Of a stretch of DNA of 62,080 bases, positions 8,554-21,300 are shown piece after piece. Source of the stretch: a virus; IMG/VR virus record IMGVR_UViG_3300031963_000147, positions 1-62,080 of that record; one strand, given 5' to 3'. A model generated the notes under the pieces. It was given only the letters and a program-made list of their open reading frames with translations, did no database searches and was not told the origin of the DNA. Each line of letters starts with the position of its first letter. The stretch's first letter is position 1. Position numbers and translations under genes: made by a program.

Positions 8554-9066
8554 TTAGAGCGCCGAGTTTAAGTTAAACGACAGTGGATTAAGCTGATACT
8601 GAACCTTTTTACCTTTAAAGTAGTAGTCTCCTTGCTGAAGGATGTTTCGCGCAACTTCTTTATTGCTTGTGTTGAATACAATCACCCTGGCTCCGGCAGG
8701 CGATATAGCGTTGTGCATTTGATCTGGCCGGTAAAGAACCATTTCCCCGGATTCCATTACGTCACCATTGATTAAATCAACAATCGTTCCTCCGAGAACC
8801 TTTACAATACAGTAGTGAGGATGCTTGTGTTTGGGAATGAATGAATGATTTGTGAATACCAATTCTGTGATTCTGACGTGATCGTTGGCGTATCGCTCGG
8901 TTATCATCACACCTTCGGAGCCCCCATTCAAAATTGTGCTCTTCTCCGGTATTGCCATTGCGATGTTGTCAACAACCTCGTAGTGAGACTTCATTGGCTT
9001 CATTAATTCCAGTGAAGTTGCCATCTGGCGGGCAAACTCTTTTGCATACGGATTCTTTGTTCCCAT
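8554..9066 (-). CDS. Cupin-domain protein
   Basis: This 170-residue protein has a central cupin barrel. HKHPHYCIVKVLGG supplies H80, H82 and H84; a turn segment follows (INGDVMESGEMVLYRPDQMHN) with H118 as the fourth metal ligand. Cupins bind metal and act as enzymes or sugar-binding proteins. It sits between a holin-like gene and the endolysin, so a virion structural or glycan-related role is plausible. A catalytic role cannot be excluded. The start is the ATG at 9066, two bases from the upstream stop. Confidence 0.75.
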   Translation of the reverse strand: MGTKNPYAKEFARQMATSLELMKPMKSHYEVVDNIAMAIPEKSTILNGGSEGVMITERYANDHVRITELVFTNHSFIPKHKHPHYCIVKVLGGTIVDLINGDVMESGEMVLYRPDQMHNAISPAGARVIVFNTSNKEVARNILQQGDYYFKGKKVQYQLNPLSFNLNSAL

Positions 9067-9067
9067 C

Positions 9068-9346
9068 TTAATGAGTTTTGATGTATTCCTTGATGTCCTT
9101 GATGTCGCTGGAAAGCTGTCCGAAATTCCTGAGCGTTTCGTTTACTTGGGCAAACGTCTCCGCATAGGATCTGGTCATTTCCAAAAGCTGCTTATTGGCT
9201 TCCTTGCGGTCCTTTCGTTCCCTGGTAAGAAACAAGACAAGCACGATAAGCCCTACAAACATGAAGATAATTAGAATACCGTACACGGTATCCGGAGACG
9301 TTTGAAATGATTTATCAATCACCTGATTTACGGTATTCTCGTTCAT
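9068..9346 (-). CDS. Holin-like small membrane protein
   Basis: The 92-residue product has one clear transmembrane helix at about residues 21-40 (VYGILIIFMFVGLIVLVLFL), then a basic stretch (TRERKDRKEANK) and a coiled-coil tail. This is the layout of BhlA/UviB-type holins or of an inner-membrane spanin subunit. Position just upstream of the cupin and endolysin genes supports a lysis function. Which of the two it is cannot be told from sequence alone. Confidence 0.65.
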   Translation of the reverse strand: MNENTVNQVIDKSFQTSPDTVYGILIIFMFVGLIVLVLFLTRERKDRKEANKQLLEMTRSYAETFAQVNETLRNFGQLSSDIKDIKEYIKTH

Positions 9347-9365
9347 TACGGTATCAGTGTTTTCG

Positions 9366-9373
9366 CAAATTTA
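9366..9373 (-). promoter_or_regulatory. Bacteroidota-type -7 box TAAATTTG
   Basis: It matches TAnnTTTG exactly on the minus strand, 19 bases before the ATG of the holin-like gene. Its TAA is the stop codon of the giant polyvalent gene, so promoter and coding end overlap. A lysis-gene promoter is inferred. Confidence 0.45.
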
Positions 9374-12300
9374 TTGTGCTCGGCGTCTTCTCTCTCCATC
9401 CCTCATTTTCTTTTTCACAATGATTTCAGCTTTCTTTTGAAGCATGTTTTTTACTCCTTCGGGCACTTCTTCCCCTCCGTTTTCGTAGAGGTATTTGCCT
9501 TCCAGCTTCAATGTTTCCTTCTTCAACATGTCTGTGTATCCGCCATAAGTGTTGGTAGACACGCCGACAGAACCGATCAAAGTGAATACAGAAGCCAGTT
9601 CGGTAGACTGCTCTTGATAGTTTTCGACTACCGAGGCAATGTACATTGGAACAAACAGTTCGGTAAGCTGATCTTTGAGCAAGACAGGGTTGCCATATTC
9701 GTCGATCATCTGCCCATACTTGTTCTTTTCTGCCATTCCTTTTTCAAGTATGGCCGCTGCTGTTGGATGAAGTTTTCCCTGAAACAGTTTGTATGTAAGC
9801 CTCAGCCAATTAGTGTTTGCCCTTCCGGTCTCTTCGTTGTACTCTCCCATTTCAACAGTTTCGCCATACTGGTTCACAATTTCTTGGGTGTACATTCTGG
9901 CTTGGAAGGTGAGCATCTGTGATCTACCTCCCCATGGGTCAACCCTTGTGTCTCCAACTTTGATTTTGGCAAAGTCTGAAGATCGAGGATCCAGACTTAC
10001 CGAAACTCCGTCTTTATCATCGTCGTCATCCCCGCCAAACAGTGATCGGAACAAAAGCACGAAAGCCGCCGACGTTCCGTATGTAGCCAGCCAGTTTTCA
10101 AGCGCTACCCTTTGGGCAACACTTAATTTAGGACGGCCACTCTCCATGTCAGTTTTCTGCAGGAAGTAAATAAATCCGATCGGCGTAGTCTGCTTAATCA
10201 CCGAAGACCAGTTCTTTGCCGAGAACAAAAGGTATGACAACCCTTTTGTGAGGGCCGCTTTATACTTTGGGCTTCCTGGCACGGCTCCGCGTCCGGTGTA
10301 GGTGTTAATCACCTTGGCAAGATTCTCAAATTCGCGCTTGTTGTTCTGAATCGTGTATCCACGCGCCAACAGCATTTTACGTCCGCGCTCGTACTCCCGA
10401 ATCCGCAGGTAGTTCAGATATGCGGAAGCCCCGCGTTCCGTCACCTTCATCGGGTTCAATTCTTTGACGCGCTCCCCGACGCGCTCCCCGAATATCGCCT
10501 TTGCTGCTCCGCCAACAGGAACGTCATAAATTTTGTGACCAAGAGCACCAAAGACAAAGCCTTCCTCTGCCTTGCTGATGTCACCTCCGAATTCGGACAA
10601 TTCCAAACCAGCGACCATGGCTTCTGTGTACCACGGCAAGTCCTTCACCATGTTCTGAATCCGCTTGATCGTAGATTCATTAGCTGCAGCTATTCCAAGT
10701 TGCTTGATCGCCTGAAGAAGCTCTCCCTGCTGAGTAAGGGCGTATTTCATCGTAAGCGGTCCGCCTTGAATCAATATTGGCGAAAATTCCAGCGAAGCAC
10801 GAACTGTTTTTGGCAAATTCCACGCTTCATTGAACGCATTCCATCTAGCTTCTGAATTTTTGAAGTTTCTCAGTGAAGCATCCAAGATGTCCTGATCTAC
10901 CTTGTCTTTCAATTCCCGGAGACGGGCCCGTTTTCTAGCAAGTTCTGTATCTTCGACCAGCGGCGTTCTTTTCTTCGGAGCATAGTCCTTCTCTCGCAAT
11001 CTTCTCTCGTACTCCTGAATCAGCTTTTCGGTGTTCTTCTTCGCATTGGCTAGCCTTTGCGCCTCAATCACGCCAGCTTCCTTTCTTGCTTCCTTCAACC
11101 GTGCCTGAAGCGCTTTCAAAACTTCCCTTTTTGCCTCAATCTCCGGTGTGCTTACCTTTTCCTTTGACTTGAATTTAAGGTCGTTGCTGTCCAGCGCCTT
11201 TTGTGTGCTTTCAATAGCGTAGTCCAAAAGACGGATGGCAGCATTAATCCTGCGTGACTGGCTCATTTCTTCGCCAAACAGCGCATCGCGTTCCTTCCTT
11301 AATTCAGCAAGCCTTTCCTTCAGGTCTTTTACGGTCTGATCGTAGGCAACTCCACGCTTGGATTTTTCAATCCTCATACCGGTCTCGATCTCGCGCTCTA
11401 TGTCTTGAATCGCGTTTGTCAACCTGGTCTTGATAGCATCCAGCGCAGTTTTAAGCTGGCGTTCACTTGCTTCCTGATCTACCGGAAGATCCTTCATGGC
11501 CTCCCGAAGCTCCTTCATCTTCAATCGGATGTCCGGATCGGTAGGTTCCCTTTGAAGTCCTGAGCGCAGTGGTGAAAGTCCTGTTTGAACGTCTTCAAGG
11601 CCGGAAATGATACGACCAATATTCTTGGCTTTACGAAGTGCTTTCGAAATATCATCCGAAGCCATTTCGATAGTCCTTCCGTAACCAGTGATCGCATCGC
11701 GCACCTCCCGTTCACTGAATTTGTAGTCTGGGAACGCTTCGTCTACTACCAACCGAACCTGCTCGGTGATGTCTTCAATCGTTTCGTATCCTTCAGCAAC
11801 CAGTGAACGCAGGAATGAATTAGGAATGACCAGATTCCCTTCATCCGTCATGTACGGCTCCGGAACGCCTTCTTCTTGGTAATAGTCTGCAAACTTCTGT
11901 ATTGCCTCAGTCTTCTTTTCTGGATTAAGAGACTTGTACCACTCTGTGTTTTGCAGGTAATCAATCCCCTTTTTGACGGCCTGAGCAAGAGACTGTGTTG
12001 TATCAAATGTTGTGGCAACTATTTCAACTGCCGTATCCCATGCGATAACAGCCGGTGAAGCGGAATTGAAAACGTCTGGCCTGGCAAGTTTCGCCTTGCG
12101 GATACGGTCCGAGATTTTCTCTCTTTCCTTCTGAGGAAGTTTCCTGCCGGAAGTTTCCCTGGCAATGTTTTCCTTAATGATGGAAATTGCTACTTCTGCG
12201 TCCAGCCTTTCCTTGTCGGCGGCAAGCTGCTTGATCTCCTCCCGAAGTGAATTCATTTCCTCCTCGTACTCTCTCCACTTCTTCTCTACCAGTTCAGGAA

Positions 12301-15300
12301 TATTGCTGTCACCGGATGCCGTTCTGTATTCGCTGAATTTCTTCTCGATGTCAAAGCCGATGTCGTAATTTTCGTAGATGTACTTGTAGATGTTCACCCC
12401 ACGACCGGCATTGGTTCCTCTTTCAGAAAGGATCCGCAACAAATCAGGAACAGCCTTTGTGTCTCCAAGCATATCCGGATTCATCATGGCCTTGGCAATT
12501 ACGATCGCTCCGATGTCGTCAGGAACCAGACGGCTTACAACAGCTTCTTTGAATGCTGTTGCCATACCAACTGAATCAATAAAGTCTTGCGCGATAATAT
12601 CTGCCTCGTATGCTGTGCGCACATGGTATTGGTCAAAGCCCATTTTCTCAATGGACTGCTTCAGCGCATCCTCGGCCATTCCGCGCATAGCTCTTCCGGC
12701 AACGGAAGCCTCTCTTACGTCTCCGCTTCCGCTGATATTGAAGTCATAGTCAACTGACCCAGAAACCGGTTGTTCTTTGGTTGATTCAACAGGATCTGGA
12801 CCAACGGTGAGCGCGGCATCTATAAAGTCCTGAATCGTGCCTTGTGATTCAATTACCTGTTTTACCGTAGGTTCCTCATTAATCAGGCGGATAATATCTT
12901 CCCGTGAATAACCGGTATTGTACGCTCCGACAACTGCAGCACGAACCTTGTCCATCATTTGTTCTTCCGGTGAAAGCTGGTATTCAGCTCCTCCGCGAAC
13001 TACCTTTTGGTATGAATTTGCCACCGGTGTACCCGTGCGTACCGCTTCAGCAAACTTTCCGGCGAAGGTTTTCAGTTCGGATACGTTATCCAGGTTGATT
13101 TCAAAAGTGTCCTTTCCGGTAAAGAACTTGATTAATGAATTGAAGAAAGCCTTGATCTTATCCCAAAGAGGTGTGTTTTTGTACCCGTCCAGTTTACCGG
13201 CAGCTACTGCAGCAAGGAATTCAATCACCGCTTCTTTTTTCTGCTGGTTAGGGTCTGCATAACGACTACCGAAAGCAACAAACTTTGACAGCGTCGGGTC
13301 TGATTCAATTTGAGAATACAGTCCGTCGAGCAATTCTGGATTCATCTCAATCATTATCGCCATGATCGGGTGTGCCGCTTCATGGAACAATGTGGTGTCT
13401 CCAATTTTATTTACGTTCAAATGAATTTCACCACTGATCGGGTCGTATGCGGCAGAAGTATCTGCATTTGCAGGATCTTCTCCCATTGCTTCCAGTGCGC
13501 TTGCATAGCTTTCCGCATCATTATGAATTACTACACGCGCTCCAGGATCAACATTTTTCAATGCTGATACTACCTTGTCAATCTGTGCACGCAGCTTTTC
13601 ATCCGTGATCGTAGCAACGTCTCCGGTGGCCTTTTGGTATTCCGCAGCGGCGTCGTCAAGGTCTTCCTCTGGGTTAGCGTTTTGCCCTTGATTTCTCTCC
13701 CTTTCTTCGCGTGCCTTTTCTTCTTCTTCAAGTTCTTTCAGGATGGCGTCTCTCTTTTCTTTTGCCTGCTTTAATCCCTCGATGTCTTTTGGGTCCGCAA
13801 CTAAATCTGGTTGCGCTTCATATTCAGCGATATTTTTTTCAATGCCAGACTTTACGCGCTCGTAGTAATTTATGTCTTCCAAAACATTTTCACGAAGCGA
13901 TGATATAGCCCGCAATATCGTCCACCATTCAAACTCTCTTCCTGACCTAACAATGGTCTTTATTGTCTTTCCTTTATATTCAAGATACAGGCTTCGGTAA
14001 CCTTTGTCGTTACTAGGGGCGCTTGTAACAATCTCAATTCCTCCTATTTCACCAATCTTTACAACTTCGATTGAACCCCTATCAAGAAGGCTTTTTATTC
14101 TATTAGCAATTTCCTTGTAAAACTCTTTGCTCTGTTCCGTGGATTTTGTGTCAAACTGCTTTCCGGAAACGGTTGCCGTAAACACGGGGAAGTTAGGAAC
14201 TGTTATTTCTTTTTGCTTTTCTTTACCGTTTTCATCAACAGTAATTTCTATAATTTTTCTGTCACCTTCATTGTTTATTGTGGATTTGGCAATTTCAGCA
14301 ACCTCTTTGCTTATATCAATCCACCGATTATATGAATTAAGGCTTGACTTTTCGTTTTTAATCCTTTCGTCTCTCAGCGCATTCGCTCTCTTGGCAGATT
14401 CAATCCTGTTCTCAAACTTCCGTATCTGGCCGCCGAGCTTTTCAATATCCAACAGCCTTGTGTCTCCACTTATCGCCGCTGCAATTTCGCTGAGCGTCAT
14501 GCTTTCACCATCTTCAAAGTCCATTTCACGCACACCTCTACCTCCGGCGCGGAACGAATCTATCCCCGCTTGCTTTTTAGCAAGAAGCCCAAATCTGTAC
14601 GCGTCGATCGTTTCTTCTGTCCCGTAATAGTAGATGGCAACCTCTTCGTTCATATTTCCCTGGCGAATACCCCGTCCATTGCGCTGCTCCATATCTGACG
14701 GCCTCCACTGAGCGTCTAAGTGGTGCATAGCAACTACTCTTCTCTGAACGTTTACTCCGGTTCCCATTTTTTTGGTAGAGCCAATCAACACCCGGACTTC
14801 CCCGTTGTTTACCTTTAAGAAAAGCTCTTCCTTCTTCGCTTTTGTTGGAGCATCGTGAATGAAGGCTATTTCATTTTCAGGTATGCCCATTCGAACCAGC
14901 TTTTTCTTCATTTCGGCATAAACACTAAACGATTCAGTGTCTTCTGCTTGGAAAATAACGCTTTCTGCTTCTGAAGGAGACATTTCAAAAACAGTAACAA
15001 GCGCCTCTTTAATTTGAGCTCTGTCTTTCAGTTTCCAAATGGCGTCAGCTCCAGAATATTCAGCAATGGATTCTTCACCCATTCTTTCTACCATTTCGTC
15101 ATAAACCCTTTTGCCGATAGGAGCCGCTTTATCTTTTGGAACACCCAAGTCAGAAAATATGAGTTGCGTGCCTTTTATGTCTTGTGAATCAATATAATGC
15201 TGGTACACCTTGTCGGCAGCTACCTGTATTTTACCTCCGTCTTCCGGCATTTTTGGAAATACCATTCGAGGATCAATACTTGCCTTTGACCCAAGCGTAG

Positions 15301-18300
15301 TAAGATTAATGCCTAATGATTTTTCCCATGAATCAGGAACATCTATTCCCACCGCCAAAAGCGGCCCCACACTTCCTGTTCTTGACGCCTCATAAATCGC
15401 GTCGGTAATTGCTCTTTGGCTTTCTGATTGCTTGATAAGTACAACTTCTGGTTTGCCTCCCTTGATTTTTGGTCGTGGCAACTGAAGATTATGAACGGCC
15501 CTGATGTCTGATACTTCAGTGTACATCGTGGCAAGTTCAGTGACGTTGACGAACTTATTTAGCCTTGTTTTACTCTTAATAACTCCGGCAACGTTCTTTT
15601 CCATTGTAGCACTTACAATTCCAAACGTATTTATGAACTGGTCGATGCTATTCATGCCTAGTTTCTTCAGCAAGGACGGGCGAATAAACTGAAATATGTT
15701 GTAAAGCTCGGTAAGCGAGTTTGATATTGGTGTTCCAGAAGCAAAACATACTCCTTTATCGCCACTATGAATATACTGCAGGTAACGGCAGATCATTTTC
15801 AGGTTTGCTGCCTTATTTGATCCCGCAGGATTTCCTAATCCTGAAACATTTCTCATGCCTGTGTGAAAGGCAAGGTTTTTAAACTCTTGGCTCTCATCAA
15901 TAAAGAGCATATCAAGCCCCATATCACCCATGTTGATCTTGGTGGCATACTCTCCTTTGTCTTGCAGTTTGTTGAGCTTAGTGGTCATGTTTTCAATCTT
16001 TTCTTGCAGTGCTTTAAGCTGTTTCTTTGAAAACATGTCTCTTTCCCCACTAGAATTTCCTTTGATTTCAGCAATAGCATCCATGAGTTCTTCAATCTCA
16101 TTCTGAATGTACTTTTCTTCGAAATCAGGAGGCAGAGTGAGTGTGCCCAAATTCTCATGAGAAATAATCACAAGGTCCCAGTCATTGTTTGCTACCTGAG
16201 AAAAGAATCGCTGTCTGTTTGCTGCTGAAAAATCAGTTTCTTTTGGAGCAAGAATTTTCAATCCAGGATATGCTTGCGTAAGCTCTTTGTACATACCTGG
16301 GATTACAGATTTCATAGTACAGATAACAGGCTTATTTACAAGCCCCATCTGCTTCATCTTGATCGCCGCCGATCCAAGAACCAGTGTTTTTCCGGCCCCA
16401 ACAATATGATCGACCATTCCGCCCATCTTCTGAACCAACAGCATCACCGCGTCTTTTTGGTGAGGGCGAAGTTCTATCCCTTGAAGCCCAGGGAACGTCA
16501 GTGTGCTTCCACTGTATTCCTTGATTACGGTCCCGTTAAATACCCTGTTGTAAATCTCGGCAAGCTCTTTTTTGAATGTTGGATCGGTAACAACAAGCTG
16601 TGAAAACGCATCTTGAAGTTTTTCTACCTTATCTCTTACTGATTGCTCCAAAACAGGCAGCGGAGTTTTTGAGTCGTCTCTGCTATTTGTCATGAAGTAA
16701 GGCCCAATTTTTTTAGTGAATGCTGCCTCAATTACGTCGCCCACCTGCTTTTTTGTTCCGTGTTCTCCAAGCGCCTCATATTCTCCGCCGACCACCGAAG
16801 AAACAATATTGTATTTGTCTGTGGCTTTTGAGTATGTGACTTTTACTTTCCCTGAACCGAAAACAACATCCAGAAAGGACTGATAATAATTTACCGGTAT
16901 CCAACCCGCGCCAAGAGTAAATGTGATGTCTTCGGCTGGAATTGGGTCTGGAATAACTTTGGACAGGGCTTCTGCGTTTCGATCATACTTGGAGCTTATC
17001 TTTCTCCATTCATTCGCCTGATCGAGTTTTTCCCGTACGTTTCCAGAAAGGTATTCAGATGCTTCAATTACGCTTCCGTCTGGTGTTTCAAAGACTAAAT
17101 CGCCCATTGCCTTCACTGCTTCTTCATCGCTGGAAAGATCCATGACCTCCCGAACAAATGGAACGTTGACGTGACCAAAGGCATTGATTGAATAAGCAAT
17201 GGCATCCGCAGGATTGTTTGTCCTCTCAAATGCGGGACGATCTGCCCCTGCGGACTTATAGACTACATCAGCAAACTTTCCGTCAGGGCGAATAAGTCCA
17301 AGAACAGCAAACGCGTCTGGGTCTTTCTGAATGATTTGTGAAATAACGGATCTTCCACTAAGTAGTGAAGTGATGTTCTGCACTTTTACCCGCTTCACAA
17401 AGGAATTCAATAAATCAAGTATCTCAACCCTTTGAGCAGAAGCGTCTTCCGACGCCCTGTCCTTTGACAGAATATCAAAATACAGATTTTTCAGATTAAT
17501 GAAATCGTCGAGGGTCTGGCGGTCCTTGTCTGGCGGAAGTCTTGTAATCTCCACAACATTGTGTACGCCCTGCAGTTTGTCGTAATCAATAACCGTAAAA
17601 TACTTGCCACCCTTCTTAATGACACCACCGGAAACCATTCTTCCATCCGGTGTCATCTGCAAAATTTCATCAACCTCTTTTTCCTTGTGCTTATATGGTT
17701 GAATAGGCATTTTAGATGCCAGTTCCTGAAGTTTTGCCGCTACTTGTTCTGGTTCCGGAGCGCCGGTAAGGGTGTATCCCCTGTCCTCGCTGTACAGACC
17801 GCCTGCCAGATACTTTTCTCCAAAAACGTTTTCTTTGTTCTTGGCAAAATATTCGTTGTATTCAATAAATTGTTTTGGTCTGTCCGGCTTGTTATGCGGA
17901 GCAAGTTCTTTTACAATCTTGCTGATTGGATGATCTTCGCCGGATGGCAACCCGATTGGCTCCTGTCTTTTTCTGAGCAGAATAATATCCGTCACAACCT
18001 GTGTGCCGGCATCCGCATTGAAAGCCTGTTCACCAAGCCTAACCGCGCCAACAAATTCGCATGTTTGCAGAATAAGGTCTCTGGTTGACTGGTTTTCTCT
18101 TGTGTCAAGAGTATTTGCTGTTGTGAGGATAGCAATATATCCTCCGGGGCGAACTACATCAATGGCTTTTGCGAAGAAGTATGTATGCAGTTTTTTCTGC
18201 GATGCCTTCCAAAGCCCTCCTTTCTTATCCAAAACTGGATCGTAAATGTCCTGCTTTCCAAAAGGAATGTTCGAAATAAACAGGTCAAACGAATTTGAAG

Positions 18301-21300
18301 GCAATGAAGCGCGTTCAATCGGACTGTTTTTAATCAGAGAATTCGGATATAGATACTTGGACACAAGTGCGCTGACTACATCCATGTCAACCCCAGTAAT
18401 ACGGCTGTTGCTCATGGTTGTTTTAGGCATTCCGCCAATAAAGCGACCACTTCCAACAGAGCCCTCCAATATCCGTCCTCCGGTGAATCCAGCAGCGGTC
18501 ACTCCCTCCCACATTGCCCGGATAATCGGCAAAGAGGTGTAGTACGCACTTCGGGTAGAGGACTTGGCTGTTGCCAGTGGGTTTGTCTTGGTCTTTTTGC
18601 CGATTGAATCCAGAAGCGATATGATCCTGCGGGATTCATCATAAAACTGAAGACTTGATTTATTCCACCTTTCACGATCATCATCCAGAAGTATTTCCGA
18701 AAGCGGACCTAATCCATTGTACTTGGAAAGTGCCTCCTTTTGTTCGTCTGTGGCAAACTGATCTGGATTGTCTAGCAGTGAATCAATTATTTCCAATGCA
18801 GCAATATTGTCTTCATACGCCTGCTTTTTGGAGAACGTTTTGTTCGCTGTCCTTTCCCAGTTTTCCGGATAGACAAAGTTCTGCTGAATGTCGGGGTCTA
18901 GTCTGTCAGGCTGAACAAGCTCTGTATTGCCTGTGCCTGCGCCTCCTGTTCCTGCATTGTCGGCAGGTACATCTCCAGGTATTGTTGATAGAGATCCACC
19001 ATTATTTTCATTCGCTTTTCCGCCTCCTGTGGTGCTACCTCGTTCACCTCCTTGCGTTCCTGCTCCGGCATTGATTCCAGTATCAGAGCCACCGGCCCCT
19101 CTACCGTCTTGATTAATTGTTTCTCCAGACTGGTCATTTTGTTCGGCATTAAATTCATATTCATCCACGACGGATTCTGAATCCATCTGTTTTTTCTGCT
19201 CTGGTGTTGCCCCCGTCATTTTGAATGACATATAGGCCGCTTTCATTGCGGGAATAATAGCTTCTCCCATCCTGGCAACAGCGTCTTCAGCTACCTCTGC
19301 AAATGTCAGTATTCCAAGTTCTGCGTATTTGGCAATGATTCTTACGGCTATTTCAAGCTGCTTGGGATTCAGACCTGCGTTGAGGTTGCCCATTTCATTT
19401 CCGAGCTCTCCCCATAAATCATCAAGGTCTTTGTTCTTGATCTTGCTGATTCGCTCTTGGCGCTTGGTTGGTTTCTCCGCCGGTTTTTCTTGTGGTTTTG
19501 GCATTTTGCCAATAACGACGTTTGGCGCGGGTATCCCTGATTGTTCAACGATGTCCTTAATCACTTCCTGCGGTGTCTTTTCGCCAGAAAGAAGATCCTG
19601 AACGTCTTTTACCTCTTGTGAAGGTGAATTTTTATTTATGTAGTCAACAACATACGGGATGGCCTCTTTAGCAAAAATGGTAGCAAGCTCTTTGGATGTT
19701 GGAGCAGGTGATTTTGGAGCTCCCCATCCATACGGCGCCCCCGTTCCTGATATGTTTATTCTCTGGTTCGGACCTACATACTGATCCCGACCCTTTTTTG
19801 TCCTGTCTTCTACTCGGTAGAAAATCTCACTGAGCGTGTAGTTGTCGTATGACCGGTTGTATTCTGGTTCATACTTAAATGCCGCATACAGGGTAAGAGG
19901 TGTGCCTGGAATAGAAAGTTCAACATACACATCACCACCTGCGGGAGCAATGTTTGCTCGAACTCCATTTTTACCAATTTCCCATCCGGTCATTTGGGCA
20001 ATATCCTTCATAAATGAAGTTATTTCCCGCTTGGCCTTTTTGCCAATTTCGTAGCTGGGTATCTCGTGGTCAATGTCGTCTGTTGTATAAACCTCGGTCA
20101 GCTTTTTGATCTTTTTGCCTACCGCGTTTATCTGCGCCTCTATTTTTTCGAGGGCTTCCCGAACTGTTTCTGGCGTTCTAGCAGCTCCTGCCTCTTTGAT
20201 TGCAGATTCTGCATCACTTTCGACAGTCTCGATAGATCGTTCGTCGATTGCTTCTGATTGTTCTTCATTGTCTTGGGTTTCTTGGGTTTCTTCCTCCCTG
20301 ATCGCTGATTTTACCCGACCATAGGTTTCATTGATAAGGTCTACTGCCTCGTCTCCGATAATCTTGCGGACACCTTTTTCGTTGTCGGCAATTTGTTCCT
20401 GAATTTCCTTTATCGCTGCGTCTGGATTCTCTTTGATTCCTTCTTTCCATGCAGTAGCCTGGATTGACTTCGATGGTGAATCAAGTACGAGCTGCGTGAT
20501 CTTGTCTTTGGGAGAAGCGTTTTTGGATTCTTTGCCGGCATTTAGCGCATTCTGAATATTTGCATTTAATTCATCCAAATGATCGGCAAGCGGAGCAAGT
20601 GCCTTTGGTGATTGGCTTTGTGGGGCCGTAGTCAGTGCTTCTGGCGCATACTTTTTAACGTATTCAGTATATACGCCTTCTACAATACGAGCGATTTTTT
20701 GAGCATCGCTTTTTGATGCATTCGCAGGCAGTATGATTCCAACACCAGCGGCAGTAGTTCTGCCTGCTGTTTTGCCCATGATACCAACATGAATTTCCTT
20801 TCTTCCGTCTGCGTACTGATGAATTCGTTCTTTCACAAACACTCCTGCAGTACCGATTTTGTCCCTTTCTCCACCGCGAGCGTCTACTTCAAGCCCAACG
20901 TCGTTGAAATGCAGTTTAGAATCGTTTACATACGGAACAATTTTAACGTCCTTCGTGTTTATGGGCGCTGGATTTTTATTGCCGCTTTCAATCTGTGCTG
21001 CAGGAACCTCTTCTGCCTGTGCTTCTTCTCCTTGGAATTCTTTTTCACCGGCGTTTGCTACGTCAGAAGTAAGAGCGTCACCAATGGCTCCTTCAAGCCT
21101 GGAAGCAAGGTCAATGAATTGCTGAACAAGCGGATTAATGTTGTCCGGAATGTCTTCTTTGTCAACGATGTTTCCTTTTGAATCAACCAAGTTGAATTCT
21201 TCTCCACTCATATCAACTTCGAACTTGTATCCCAGATTGGAAAGTTCATTGTTGATCTCTGCAAGTCTTCTGCCTATTGGCGATGCAGTTCGGAGAATGT

